Positions 1 through 12,470 of a DNA stretch of 64,000 nucleotides are shown piece by piece. How positions within the stretch are numbered: the first letter of the stretch is position 1; each line of letters starts with the position of its first letter. A program made the position numbers and the translations under genes. The notes below the pieces were generated by a model. It did no database searches. It saw only the letters and a list, made by a program, of their open reading frames with translations, and was not told where the DNA came from. The stretch comes from Amphiduros pacificus (Eukaryota > Annelida > Polychaeta > Phyllodocida > Hesionidae), in the NCBI GenBank assembly GCA_949316495.1, contig OX439001.1, positions 51,374,556-51,438,555 of the forward strand, in the 5' to 3' direction.

Positions 1-173
1 TTTTCATATAATTACATTTCCACAGACTGTTGTTCTGTTACATTAATTCTCTGGGAATGTAAATAAACATATTAGGATCCTTAATTATTTTAATACTTTG
101 AATCTGTATCAAGGTTTGCAAAAGCATGTTTTCTTTTTAAGTTTCAGAGATCAAATTTAATTGTTTCTTTCAG

Positions 174-3100
174 AATACATGTTGCATCGGTCAGAACCAG
201 TTCTTAAGTCTATTACAAGATTAAAAGAATCTTGTAATCAATATTCTACTGATAGTGCAGGTAAGCATGAAATCATAACAAGATTTATTTTTATGTTGTT
301 GATCACATAATGATTCATAAATATTTAAAATAAAATCAAAACAATAAGAATGGGGAAAAATGAACAAAACAACCCACCACTTTTAATAGAGAAAATAATT
401 TTATCTCAGTGAGAATCAAATAAAGAATTATTACATGGAACATGATATATGGAATATAATATTTGTTTTTGTTTCAAGAAAAATGCAAACATCTCTTTCT
501 CTCTAGGAAAGAGATGTTAAGGTGTAATTGATTTATGTTACATATCTTTTTTAAATTGAAGTTAATGTTGTTTGCACAAAGAGAGATAAATATGTTTGAT
601 TGCTGTTGATTGCTGTTGGTGTATTCAGCTGTTGGTGATGTGGTGAAGGACGTGTGTGACTTTTCTCATCACCTGGCAGACCTCATACTGAATGGCAAGG
701 CGACTGCCAATGCTGCCCCCATTGAGCAGGGAGACGGTGAGTGCCATCTATGCTACACTTATCACACAAATATATCAATGAAATAGGAAAACAAATCTGT
801 TAGGCTTTTAAAAAATTTTGTTTTGCAATATGCAAGTACTTATGTGTTTTAACATATTTTGTGAATGATAAATATTATAAATTAAAATATTATATTCTTG
901 AAAGCTAAAGATAACCAAGATGTAAATTTTGGAATCGTAAAAATTAAGCGATTTTTGGTAACCAAGTGTTCAAAAATGTGGATAATTATAAACAATTGCC
1001 TGTTTTCTTTTAGAATTAACAGCCAAATGTAAATCAGCTGGAGATGAAAGCTTATCATTACTAGAACTCATCAAAGATGGTAAGAATGCTTCTAATATCA
1101 GCCTAAGTGACTTCAATCAGATTTTTTGTAAAATTATATTTTCTAACATATTCTTTTTTGCAACATCAGAAATTCTATAATAAATATTATGGAAGAGAAA
1201 AGGAAAATAAACCATTAGTGCAACAAGAACATAATTATTTTTTTCTTATTGAAATATAATTTGAGGTGTTGTTGACTTTTTTATGATTTGACATTGAGAT
1301 AGTGTATCTAATGTTGAAGGAACACTGGGAGATATTCCTGGTCAGGCAGACAAGGTGGTAGAGTTTATACGCAGCATGATGGTGCAAGCAGAGGAGCTCG
1401 TGCCCAAGGTGGAGGACGTACAGGCAGAACAGATGGGAGACCTCATAGACCAGGAGATGCAGCAAACCAGCAATGCCATAGAGCAGGCTGCAGCCAGGAT
1501 CGCTGTGAGTATTCACACCTGACTGCGTATAACATGGGATAGATAGGTAGCCATAGAGCAGGCTGCAGCCAGGATCGCTGTGAGTATTCACACCTGACTG
1601 TGTAGAACATGGGATAGGTAGGTAGCCATAGAACAGGCCGCAGCCAGGATCGCTGTGAGTATTCACATGTAGAACATGGGATAGATAGGTAGCCATAGAG
1701 CAGGCTGCAGCCAGGATCGCAGTGAGTATTCACACCTGACTGTGTAGAACATGGGATAGGTAGGTAGCCATAGAACAGGCCGCAGCCAGGATCGCTGTGA
1801 GTATTCACATGTAGAACATGGGATAGATAGGTAGCCATAGAGCAGGCTGCAGCCAGGATCGCAGTGAGTATTCACACCTGACTGTGTAGAACATGGGATA
1901 GGTAGGTAGCCATAGAACAGGCTGCAGCCAGGATCGCTGTGAGTATTCACACCTGATTGTGTAGAACATGGTATAGGTAGGTTGCCATAGAGCAGGCTGC
2001 AGCCAGGATCGCAGTGAGTATTCACACCTGACTGTGTAGAACATGGGATAGGTAGGTAGCCATAGAGCAGGCTGCACCCAGGATCGCTGTGAGTATTCAC
2101 ACCTGACTGTGTAGAACATGGGATAGGTAGGTTGCCATAGAGCAGGCTGCAGCCAGGATCGCTGTGAGTATTCACACCTGACTGTGTAGAACATGGGATA
2201 GGTAGGTTGCCATAGAGCAGGCTGCAGCCAGGATCGCTGTGAGTATTCACACCTGACTGTGTAGAACATGGGATAGGTAGGTTGCCATAGAGCAGGCTAC
2301 AGCCAGGATCGCTGTGAGTATTCACACCTGACTGTGTAGAACATGGGATAGGTAGGTTGCCATAGAGCAGGCTGACGCTAGGATTGCAGTGAGTATTCAC
2401 ACCTGACTGTGTAGAACATGGGATAGTTAGGTAGCCATAGAGCAGGCTGCAGCCAGGATCGCTGTGAGTATTCACACCTGACTGTGTAGAACATGGGATA
2501 GGTAGGTAGCCATAGAGCAGGCTGACGCTAGGATCGCAGTGAGTATTCACACCTGACTGTGTAGAACATGGGATAGGTAGGTAGCTGTAGCACACTCTAG
2601 GATCCCACTGCATAGAACATGGGATAGATTGCTTTAATAAAGTGTAGTTTATTATTGTGTCAGTATATTTGAAATTTGAATGAAGCAAGTAACCTGTTTT
2701 CTGAGAAGTCAACAAGCATAACACTTTTGTGACTAACTGATATAGATATATATATATTGATAATTTGATATTTGGCTTTACCAGCATGGTTACAAGTATA
2801 ACTGAGTATGCAAAGTTAAGATGGAGACTTTAGAGTCTATTGACTTGGTTTGACAGGACATGTTAGCAGAGTCGCGGCAGGCACATACTGGCATACAGCT
2901 GGAGGTCAATGAGAAGATTCTGGACTCCTGTAATAGCCTTATGGCTGCCATCAAAGTCCTCGTGGAGAAATCAAAGCATTTGCAGAGAGAAATCGCAGCA
3001 TCACAAGGAAGGGTGAGTTGTATGGAAAAATATGCTTTAAATTGTTCCATGAGGTAAATTAATACCTGAATTGTAGGATAACACTTCAGAAATATTCTGC

Positions 3101-6100
3101 AAAAGAATTTATAAGATCTTTTATATTATTTCATTATACAGATTTTAGAAAAAATTTTGCAAAAAAAAATTCAAGCCAGATAATATGATTAGACAAAATT
3201 GCCTCTTATAGACAAATGAATGAAATATACTGTAAAATGGACATTCCTGTGATTAGGTAATACACAGTAGAAATTAGGCAAGTCATTACGCGTCGGACAC
3301 GCTATCTATACTTACCTTCTGCTCTCTTGTCTCCGCTTTTTGTCGGTTTCATATACGTCATTATTTTTACTTGTATTTTCATACACTATATATCTATATT
3401 CAGGGCACAGGATCATCTAAAGAATTTTATAAGCGCCATCATCGGTGGACAGAGGGTCTGATATCAGCAGCTAAGGCCGTCGGATGGGGTGCTAATGTTC
3501 TTGTGTAAGCTTCAAAGTTATATAAATTCTGTCTAAAGGTCATACAAAATAAAGATGCTAACAAATCAGAAAAAACAAATGTATAGCCAAACAAGGTATT
3601 ATTATGCCACAGGGAGGGATCAGAAACAAAAGTATAGCCTAACAAGGTATTATTATGCCACAGGGAGGTATCAGAAACAAATGTATGACCTAACAAGGTA
3701 TTATTGTTCCACAGGGAGGGATCAGAAACAAATGTATGACCTAACAAGGTATTATTGTTCCACAGGGAGGGATCAGAAACAAGTGTATGACCTAACAAGG
3801 TATTATTATGCCACAGGGAGGGATCAGAAACAAATGTATGACCTAACAAGGTATTATTATGCCACAAGGAGGGATCAGAAACAAATGTAAAGCCTAACAA
3901 GGTATTATTATGCCACAGGGAGGGATCAGAAACAAATGTATGACCTAACAAGGTATTATTTTACCACAGGGAGGGAGCAGACAAAGTTGTGAAGGGTGAC
4001 GGCAAGTTTGAAGAGTTGGTGGTGTGCTCGCAGGAGATAGCAGCCAGCACGACCCAGCTGGTGGTCGCCTCCAAGGTGAAAGCCGACCGCAAGAGTCCCA
4101 ACCTGCAGCAGCTGTCCGACGCTTCCAAAGGTGTCACCCAAGCCACGGCGGCTGTCATGGCCTCTGCCAAGGCCGCCTCCCAGATGATTGATGACATGGG
4201 TCAGTCTGTCAGCTTACCTTTCTCACCTCCCTTTTATGTCCCTCGAACAACTAAGTTAGAAGGGCACAAAAAAAACAGACCCTGTTTGTCTATGTGATCC
4301 TTAATTATGTTTTTCACAGCAGTTTAAAAAAAAAAATATTTTTGTAAGAACAAAGATATATATTAATATATAAATGTATTGTAGATGTTGAAGTCACAAT
4401 TAACATTTGATGAAAATTAATCTTGTTGGAAATTCCAGACACAATGGATTTCTCAAAGTTGACATTGCATCAAGCCAAACGACACGAAATGGATTCCCAG
4501 GTTTGTATTACTTTTCTCAGTTTATCAACAACAAAAGCAACATGAAAAAAAATAGAATATTTTAGGAGAGTAGGATAGCCCCAGCATCCTCTTTGATAAT
4601 ATGATGTAGGTTAGGACCTTCAATCAATCCATAAGGCATTGTTATATATATATTTGAGGCGTGGTGTTGTGATTCAGGTGAAGGTGTTAGAGTTGGAGAG
4701 TGAGCTGGAGAAGGAGCGAGTCAAGCTGGCCGAGCTGAGGAAGAAGCACTACCAGTTAGCCGGAGAGTCAGAGGGATGGGAGGTCGACAATGAGGTATGG
4801 TCCTTGCCTGAATCCGTCTACTAAAACTCAGTCCTGAATGTTGAATCGTAATTATACATCCTAGATCAGTTAAAACAAAATTCTATGCTTCATCTTTAAT
4901 TTGGGTTTTTAACAATTTTAATATTTAGAATATTACCTGCAATAAAATTGATTATTATTTTGAACATAGAACTTTTTTGTCTTATAACCTTAGGACTAAT
5001 AAACGACAAGCATTTTAATATGGTGAATTTTGAATTTGAGTCTTTTTGATTTTTTTATTATTATCTGTACCTTTTTTCTGCACAATAGAAGAGAAAATAA
5101 AGGTAAAGATAACTCTCCAAGCCACGAGAGGACTGTTGTAGTGTGATGCATTCACATCCATATATTTCTTAGTATTTATTCTAGATAAGTGTTGTGACGA
5201 GATGTATGATACTGTTCACCTCTTTGCATTTTCACACAATATTGAACACATGGATTTATTTATTTTTACTCAAATAAGGTTGCAGATCCCAGCGGGAAAA
5301 CCTCCCTGAATTTGAGGAAGGATTTATTATTATATTTGTAAAATTTTAAAACAAATAATGATACCATTACTAAACTTATACCATGGAAGCTCCTTGTCAA
5401 TATTCCTAATCGTGATGCCTTGTGGTGACCTTGACTTACATTTTAAGGTCATATTATTACTAAACTTTAATCATGAATACATCTTATCATTGTCTCAATA
5501 TAATGCACTAGATGATGACCTTGGCCTTTATTTTAAGGTCATGTGACACTATCTCTATACATTTTGTGAATACAATAAGTTAACAACAAATAACAATGGC
5601 ATTACCAAATGTAAATCATAGATGCATCTTAACCATGTCTCAAAGTGGTGTGCTTGTCAGTGACCTTGACCCAATTTAAGGTTATGTGACTTGATATCTG
5701 AAAATCTTGTGAATGTGATAAGTTAACCACAAATTAAGGTAGGCATTATCAAACCTAAACTATTCATGCATTAGTTCTAAATTTCTATTCTTTTCACTGT
5801 TGCTGTAAGCTAAGGGTTTTTAAAAAGTTATTTTGACATAGTTTGACACATTTTGTTGTTTTGAGGTGTTTCCAAGGTCACATTGTTCTTTTCTTTGTTT
5901 GTGGTGATTCCCTCTTGTGTTATAAACAACGCATTTTGCTATTGCTTTAACTGAAAATAGTCCACTGTTTCTACCACTCAAGTGCATGAATGAAAAAACA
6001 AATGGGAATGAATCAAAAGAAAGCACACAGAAGAAAAATCTCCAGAATCGCAGATCAATGTTTTTGAAAGACTTTTGGGTAAGATGAATTTGTAGATGGT

Positions 6101-8459
6101 CCCTGGTCACTCAGACTGGGGGAATAATTGGTTACACAGGATATAGTTCAAGGAATGGTATAGTTAGCACCTAGTAGCACAGGACCTATGGTATTGGAAT
6201 GCATTTGTGTGTCTGTCACAAAAACTTAATTTTGCTTTATTTTGTCAGCTAATTTCAGTTACAAGCTCCAAATTATTACCACTGATCCATCCTGTGAAGG
6301 CCTAAAATAGGATGACCTTAAATATGACCTTGACCTTTTCAAGGTCACCTACTTCAAAATGTCACCAAATGCATAATTTTGCTATTCCTTAACACTTGTT
6401 TGAGTTATAGATATACTGTAAGCAGCCAAACAACTTATGTGTGACCTACTTATGAATCATGAGTCCTGAAAATAGTCACTGACTAGGCAACATTATGGGT
6501 GCACACGATTGAAGCCGGTGGTTCCGCCAAAATCCGCCGGGCCATACCTGCCGGCGGGCCGGCGACCATGGCGGCAGATGGACGGATTTCAATCGTGTGT
6601 ACCCTATGTGATTATCTTCTGCTGGTTATGGCCAATGTGTAATTTGGAAAGGCAGTGGCTTACTGATGTACTTTTGGATCATGAGTGCTATAAATAGCCA
6701 CTGACTAAGCAAGATTACATGACAAATTGCGGTTAAGGAAAGTCAGCAGTTGTGAAGGTATAATTTAAGCATGCAAAAAAACGAAGTATTGATTTGGCTC
6801 TGTATGTGTGTAATTGTGTGTACATATGTCTGTCAAAAAGATATTTTGAGATAAGTAATAATCTTATTTCAGTTACAGAAAATGTCTCCTGAAGATGTAT
6901 ATTTCATACTCTTAATAAAGTATTTATCATATATTTTCATAAAACTTAAATACATTTTTAGATGAAGATATTCTTTACATAGTGTAGTAGTTACTAGTAC
7001 AGAAATGTTAATTTTTCATAGGAGAATTTTCAAAAGTGTACCGAAAAATTAATTATAATTTTTTTAATGATCTATAAGATTTACTTAGCTGTAAGCATAT
7101 TGCATAAAAGTAGGATGTTTGTTTTGTAGGGATGGTGATGGATTATTATTGCAAGTGACACATATATTTGATATGACCTCTTATATTCCTGACTCCGCGA
7201 ACAATTTTACATTAAATCTGCAGAGAATCAAGGTTCTGAAACCCCAGCACCTTCAGCCATTTTGACATGAACCCTGTTCCAAATAATTTTTAAAAAAAAG
7301 AGTATTGAGTATATAAGTCCCCCGCCATTTGGTAAAGTGGTTACCATGGCAATAGAAATCATCCAACCACACCCAAATTTAAGTCCCCCTCTTCGACAAA
7401 GTCAAGGCGGGGGGAGAATGATGCAATCCAGATTTCGTCAGAGCTCTGGGGTGATACTAATATGCTCTGTTGGTATTTTTGGGTGATGTCCGTCTGTTCG
7501 TTAGTTTGTCCACAGATAGTGTTGTTAGCGAGATAAAGTCCTGGGGATTGCTCAGATTGTTTTCATATTACACAGACACATTGTATATATCAGTTTGATA
7601 ACGGCTGTGATTGGATCAATTTCTGTTTCCATGGTAACCACTTTTGTGAAAATCTTGTTTGCGCGATAAAGTGCCAGGGATTGCTCAGATCGTTTGTGAT
7701 AGACTCTTAATGTGTGTCTGACTTTGTATTCTTCATTCTGCAATTATAAGACAGCTAACATTTCAACACTTTCTTAAATCATCTGATTCTACCACATTCA
7801 GTGGAGAGACTACCACATTCAGTGGCGGGACTTAGAGTTAATGCTCTCGTTTGACAAAGTTATGGTCCATGTTGGAATGACTGAAGTGCCCAAGAATAGT
7901 TTTCCAGTATAGCATATATGTCTCTAAACTTAACTATCTGCTGCAGGCATGTTCTATTGCAAAATGCAAAACAGCGAATGATAGATATTCTTGTTTTGTT
8001 GACAAATACTATCATTATGATATATTTTATAATATGTTCAATAGTTAATTTTCTATCCTTTAAAATAAATCTCACTCCAGTAGCATATATTAGCCAAAAC
8101 ATCTGTTGAGGTGATTTAAATGATTTTCAAATTGATTTTTCTGAAGAAAAAATAATGTCAATCAGTTAAGGAGGGAGGGAACATCAGTTTTGCAAGAGTG
8201 ACACAATAAAAAATTTATAATTTTAAAACAGAAAGAAACTTATTATTTGACATGAATTGATGTTATGTGATGAAGAATATCTGCTTGATACCATTTTTTT
8301 AACATCAGTTTGTGGATTAGTCCTGGGGAAAGCTTGCAAAGTGTACTGAAAATGTCACATTACTTTAACATGATGAAATATATTTAACAAGTTCTTTAAT
8401 CTATTTATGATGTATTATTTATTATTTTCCTCGTTATTTTTCAGGAACCACATGATTGA
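174..8459 (+). CDS. HIP1: HIP1/HIP1R-type adaptor, 3' part (10 coding exons)
   Basis: Huntingtin-interacting protein 1 family links clathrin-coated pits to F-actin in endocytosis. Coding exons with consistent GT-AG phase are 174-260, 629-736, 1014-1079, 1320-1504, 2857-3012, 3404-3504, 3970-4199, 4439-4500, 4678-4794 and 8445-8459, giving 374 residues plus stop. The product covers the end of the central region, the whole I/LWEQ (THATCH) actin-binding module (for example GKFEELVVCSQEIAAST) and the C-terminal helix ending in LRKKHYQLAGESEGWE, which closely matches vertebrate HIP1/HIP1R. The ANTH and clathrin-binding regions lie upstream, outside the window. The last exon adds only EPHD and a stop after a 3.65-kb intron; phase and acceptor fit, but this exon is less certain. 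Two introns hold junction-copying minisatellites. Invertebrates usually have one family member, so HIP1 versus HIP1R cannot be decided. Confidence 0.93.
1505..2600 (+). repeat. 75-bp minisatellite copying a HIP1 splice donor
   Basis: About 14 tandem units of 75 bp (two are 67 bp through a small deletion) follow exon 1320-1504 directly. Each unit repeats the last ~29 coding bases of that exon, its donor (GTGAGT) and about 40 bp of intron. With the real site there are 15 near-identical donors, at about 1505, 1580, 1655, 1722, 1797, 1864, 1939, 2013, 2088, 2163, 2238, 2313, 2388, 2463 and 2538. Read in the exon frame, the intron part gives an early stop, so use of a downstream donor would truncate the protein. 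A degraded unit ends the array near 2600. Long minus-strand reading frames here are a by-product of the repeat. Confidence 0.95.
3567..3969 (+). repeat. 51-bp minisatellite copying a HIP1 splice acceptor
   Basis: Seven to eight tandem 51-bp units end exactly at the real acceptor before exon 3970-4199. Each carries a ccacag acceptor and a copy of the first bases of the exon (ggaggga, then tcagaaa for the true gcagaca). Acceptor-like sites recur near 3611, 3663, 3714, 3765, 3816 and 3918; the copy near 3867 reads ccacaagg. Since 51 is a multiple of three, one non-genic frame stays open across the array, but in the HIP1 frame each unit carries a stop. Confidence 0.93.
5390..6400. repeat. Degenerate repeats with TGACCTTGA / AAGGTCA pairs
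   Basis: Three or four diverged copies of a roughly 110-bp unit carry a TGACCTTGA-like site followed 10-20 bp later by AAGGTCA (around 5428, 5517 and 5660, with a denser cluster at 6312-6350). The same pairing appears in the clean 147-bp satellite at 38.8-39.6 kb, so this may be an older relative. No coding content was seen. Confidence 0.5.
6494..6608. mobile_element. Short GC-rich MITE with inverted ends
   Basis: The left end reads gggtgcacacgattgaa and the right end is its near-exact reverse complement (ttcaatcgtgtgtaccc). The 115-bp interior is much richer in GC than the surrounding intron and is built of CCGCC/GGCGG tracts. A relative lies at 61188-61437. It has no coding capacity, so it is a non-autonomous DNA transposon; the superfamily is unknown. 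Confidence 0.75.
7510..7720. repeat. Diverged ~131-bp tandem duplication
   Basis: Two copies of a block around gataaagt-cc-ggattgctcagat lie near 7526 and 7657. A nearby gtggttaccatgg motif (about 7336) occurs inverted near 7630. It looks like a decayed dispersed repeat. Confidence 0.5.
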
Positions 8460-9422
8460 TTTGGCACACCTCATAATATATACAACCGGTAATTGGTGAA
8501 ATCTGGCATTGCTTCACTGATCCACTCTGATTGCCAAAGATTTGAATACCCAAAGTAGCAAGGTGGATGACGGCTAATAGTGCCCTGGTCAAGCCAGCTT
8601 CATCTTGCAGACTTAGAGCTTGTCATCATATCCATGCCTACCATTGATTTTTTGCATGATAATTCATATTGTTGCAAAAACTTTTACATGGCAATGGATA
8701 TTGTTAAATTGGCACTGTAACATTTTCCAGCACAGACAGAAAAAAATGCCTTCATAGAATGGAGGTTAAGAGTATATCCAGTTTTTCTCCACAACAAAGA
8801 AAGTGGTTATGTTATCTTTGTAAGTTTATGTTCACAGAGGATAAACATGAGTTCTAAACTCCATCTTTTAAGAAACTGTATATAGACATAAGTCAGGTTT
8901 AGAGTAAGTAATAGTTATATGACTTCTAAGTTAAACCTAGCTCTATTTGTGTGTATCTCTTATAAATCACTAAATAGTGGATGGTTTCAATTTTTATTGA
9001 GACTAATTGAATCACTTTTATCCATTTTTATTTTACAAATTAATTGCAGATGATAATCTTTGTGTATATGGAGATAAGAGAAAATATATATTCACTAAAT
9101 TGTACAATTTATGATGATAATATAAGGGAAGTTAGCTGTGCTGTAAGTCTGTGGTCCACTTATTGTATATTGATGACCCAAAGTCCCAAAGTTATTTCAA
9201 AATATGGCATCAGTTTTCTCTTGGAAATATTTACTTTTAAAGAAAGAAGATACCTTGAAATTAACAAGGGTTGGGATATTTATTCTTTATATTGACATAA
9301 AGGTGACAGGAGAATTTATAAATGCACAATTATATGATACATAAAATAACATAATTTAATATTAAAACACACCATTATTGTAGGGTTTTTCATATAATAT
9401 TGCAACTTAATAGGTCCATCAA
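8460..9422 (+). other. Probable start of HIP1 3' UTR
   Basis: AT-rich sequence after the predicted HIP1 stop, with no convincing ORF. If the terminal exon is right, this is 3' UTR. Where the transcript ends is unclear because the 9-kb element begins at 9423; the ancestral UTR may resume beyond 18.9 kb. Confidence 0.35.
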
Positions 9423-9839
9423 GTTTCTATTAAAATGAGAATACAAACCCAGGTGGACATTAGGACTATGCGATAGCCAGTTCTATATAACGTCAATAAA
9501 AAATAAACATTTTGGACTCGCCCTCCGACCACCAACGGTGGCGCCACCATCGCCTGCTCAGTTTCCCGCTCAACCTCGCTTGAGAACCACTTTTAAAATT
9601 TGACGCCAACCAACAGGACGGTTGGCGATTTTTATGCGAGATATTTCTAGAATAAGCTGGTTATTTATGAAGATTAAGCTGTTTTTCTTTGCAGTGAAAG
9701 AAAGACGCTTACGTGAAGAAAGGAGTGAGCTTACAACCAAAACTTGGCTGTCAATCAATCGGAAAGACGTAGTTGTTGGGTTTGTTGACAAATTGGTCCG
9801 TGATAAAGGTAAATTCCTCCTTTATTTCTGCTTTATAGA

Positions 9840-9936
9840 CGTCAGAGAGCACTCCGCCATAATATTTGGCTCGTATTTACACCAAAAGAGAAGAAATTAA
9901 ATACGCAGAAGTAAGTTGTTGCATTGTCGCTCACAG
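9840..9936 (+). repeat. Segment resembling 12570-12660 across the LINE
   Basis: The stretch from the tccgccat motif to tgtcgctcaca resembles 12591-12660 (tccgccat to tatcgctcaca) in order and spacing, though diverged. It may be a diverged internal duplication of the host element that the LINE later landed in. Confidence 0.4.
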
Positions 9937-12470
9937 ATTTGATTTGATTTGATTTGATTTGATATGTTGGCCGCTCCACTTTTGTCTCGTGGGCACTCAG
10001 AGCTTACGCAGCATGGCTATCCAGCTAGAGAGGAGACCCAATACGCACTATCCCCAATCTGTGAATAGCACTCGTGCTGACCGCCCGGTGCAGGCCCCTA
10101 CACTGATGCAAAACTACCCTATCTAATTATCACCTTCTGCACTGACAACTTTCACCCCAACACTCACTCCTTCCCTTGGGGCCTACAATCCCCAGCGCAC
10201 TAAAGGGCGTCCAATATCCCTATACAGCCTGAGGCGTCCAATATCCTCGTAAGCCCTACCAATCACAACTAGAGGCTAAAGATGTCCTCCACGTGAGTAC
10301 CTAGTGATCTTCAGCACCTTCATATCTACCAGCTGCCTCCTTACCAACTTTTCTAATCCCACCGAGACTACATCCTAAGTAACCGACATCCCCCACTAAA
10401 CTATGACTACCACTCCTTTTCTTTCTCCGCCTGAAAAGTACCTACAAGAAATAAAATCATTAGTACCAACATCCTGTTAACTCTCCAAACCATCTGCCTC
10501 CAGCCGCTGGACTGACACCTACAACATACCTGCGATAACTAAAGATAAACAATATCGAAAAATACCTTACCTTTCAAGCACTGTAACCGACAAACCAACC
10601 TTCCCGCCAACCAGTCACTGCCGTCTGACGACTTCCTTTTCCAGTGTCCAAACACCACCCATCCGCCTTATAATAAAACACAGATTAATGAACTTACCCA
10701 GAACCGTTCTCCTGGACCCTCAAACCACCCCCTATTCCTGAAATAAAAATTAAAGCGACGAAAACTCTTGGCCAACCAACCAGCAACTATTTCAATATTC
10801 CATATTGTAAATAGTATTATTATTATTATTGGTCCCATGTAGGTACCGGCCCACCATGTCCAAAAGTACATATATCATCTGCCAATATGTACTAATAGCT
10901 GCACCAAACCTTAATCTACCCATCACTACCAGCACCTATTATCACTGGTTCAAATAATAGGTAAATAAACTAGTGATCGGGAGCCCGACTCACCTATCTA
11001 ATCTCTAGTTCCCCCATCCAGAATAACTCACCTCACCCACTACCTACCCCCCTACTCCCCCTTCCCTGTCCCATCCCCCGGCCCCCCAGCCCTAGTCATC
11101 TAAACAGTCTAAAGTGACGCTATTTTCTTCATATATCCCCCTCTTCTTCCAGCTCGATTCTAAGAAAGCCATTACTGCCCTAATTATTCCCCATTGACAC
11201 GACTCCCCTAACCCTAATAACCTCCCTATTTGCTGGTCCTCTGTCATTTCCCCTAACCATGTTTCATACTCATCTGGTCTCATGACTCTCTTGACTTCCC
11301 TAAGTAATTCTTTCCTCTCCGATCTATATCCCTCACATTCCCTAAATACATGATTTATGGATTCCCTATCGTCTCCACACACCCTACATCCTGGTCCCCC
11401 TGTTTCCCAATGATAATTCCTACTATGCAGACCAAGATCCCCCACTCTGGCTTTTATCAACAGCCTTCCCCCACAATCACTATTCAGCCATTCCTTTACA
11501 TCCCCACTTTTCTCTTAGACCATATACCTGTAGTGAACTCTTACTCAATACGGCCCCCTTCCACTGAGTCATCCAACCTTTCTCCGCTGCCTTATTCACT
11601 AACTCTCCAAAACTTTTATAATTGTGACCTGACTCTGGGTACTCAATATCTAAACTTTCCATATCCTTACTGATGGCCTTCCACCATCTACTTTGGTTGG
11701 CTTCCCTAATCCATTCCAGAACCTTTCTACTCCACCTATGTTCCTCCAGACTATTAACAAACCCAAAAAACTTCAATCTGTTTCTCCTTATATCCCACTC
11801 AAACGACCTCCATCCCATTTCCCCTTGTACTGCCTCCTGTGGTGTCCTGTCTGAAACTCCTAGTGCCCTCCTACCCAGTCTATTCTGTATCTTTTCCAGG
11901 TCCCCAAGCACTGACTTCGTAACCGTAAATAATTCTGACCCATACAGTAATCTAGGCTTAGCCACACATTCCCAAATAACTCGACACGCGAAAGGTCTAT
12001 TCACCGAATTTCCTGCCTGGCTAAGAGTTAAATTAGCTAATTTTTCTCCAACTTTAATAATATTTTTTATATGCACACTAAAAATGCCTCTATTATTACT
12101 AATAGTAATCCCTAGATATTTGTAACTCTGCACTTCCTCCAACTCAACATTTCTATTTAGATCTGCCCCAAAAACCTCTAAATCTAAGGCAATTCCGGTT
12201 ATCACCGATACATCACCCTCTACGATCTCATTTCCCTGAAGGGTCCATTTCTTCTCTGAGACTGCCCTGTTCCTTACCATCACCCTACTCTTAGTACTAC
12301 TCAGAACTAAATCATTTTCATCAGCAAAACTACTTACTATACTCAACTGAAAATTTAATTCCTGTTCATTACCTCCTATCAACACTATGTCATCTGCGAA
12401 AAATAATGCCGGAATATATATCCCCCCAATCTGGGCCCCAGTATTGGAGCACATAAGTCTATCCCCTAAT
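9937..12470 (-). mobile_element. 5'-truncated LINE (RT C-terminal half)
   Basis: On the minus strand, 12454-11480 encodes the back half of a non-LTR reverse transcriptase: the FADDIVL catalytic motif, then SYKYLGI and the thumb. One frameshift near 11510 separates it from 11460-11092, which holds the C-terminal zinc knuckle (CRVCG, then H and C in INHVFREC) typical of LINE ORF2. The upstream polymerase core and endonuclease are absent, and a stop lies just before the reading frame near 12470, so the copy is 5' truncated. About 1.15 kb of 3' UTR follows, ending at 9938-9963 in a short pentanucleotide tail, (gattt)n on the plus strand. The clade is undetermined. Plus-strand reading frames here are antisense shadows. 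Confidence 0.88.

Larger units (their letters stand above)
4795..8444 (+). other. Last HIP1 intron: AT-rich, with short dispersed repeats
   Basis: This 3.65-kb intron separates the KKHYQLAGESEGWE exon from the tiny terminal exon. It holds the nuclear-receptor-half-site repeats at 5390-6400, a GC-rich MITE at 6494-6608 and a diverged 131-bp duplication near 7526 and 7657. Small reading frames (for example at 5358, 5820, 7552 and 7918) look random. No conserved protein motif is visible. Confidence 0.6.

Noticed and set aside
1235-2787. Long minus-strand proteins of repeated STQSGVNTH units
   Set aside because: They are antisense readings of the 75-bp minisatellite and the HIP1 exon; no homology or gene context.
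3439-3951. 17-residue repeat proteins on both strands
   Set aside because: They result from a 51-bp unit (multiple of three) without stops in some frames; in the HIP1 frame the unit has a stop.
6494-6608. CpG-island promoter
   Set aside because: The GC-rich block is explained by a MITE with inverted ends, deep in an intron.
11350-12125. Plus-strand ORFs of 107 and 150 codons
   Set aside because: They lie antisense to the LINE reverse transcriptase and resemble nothing.
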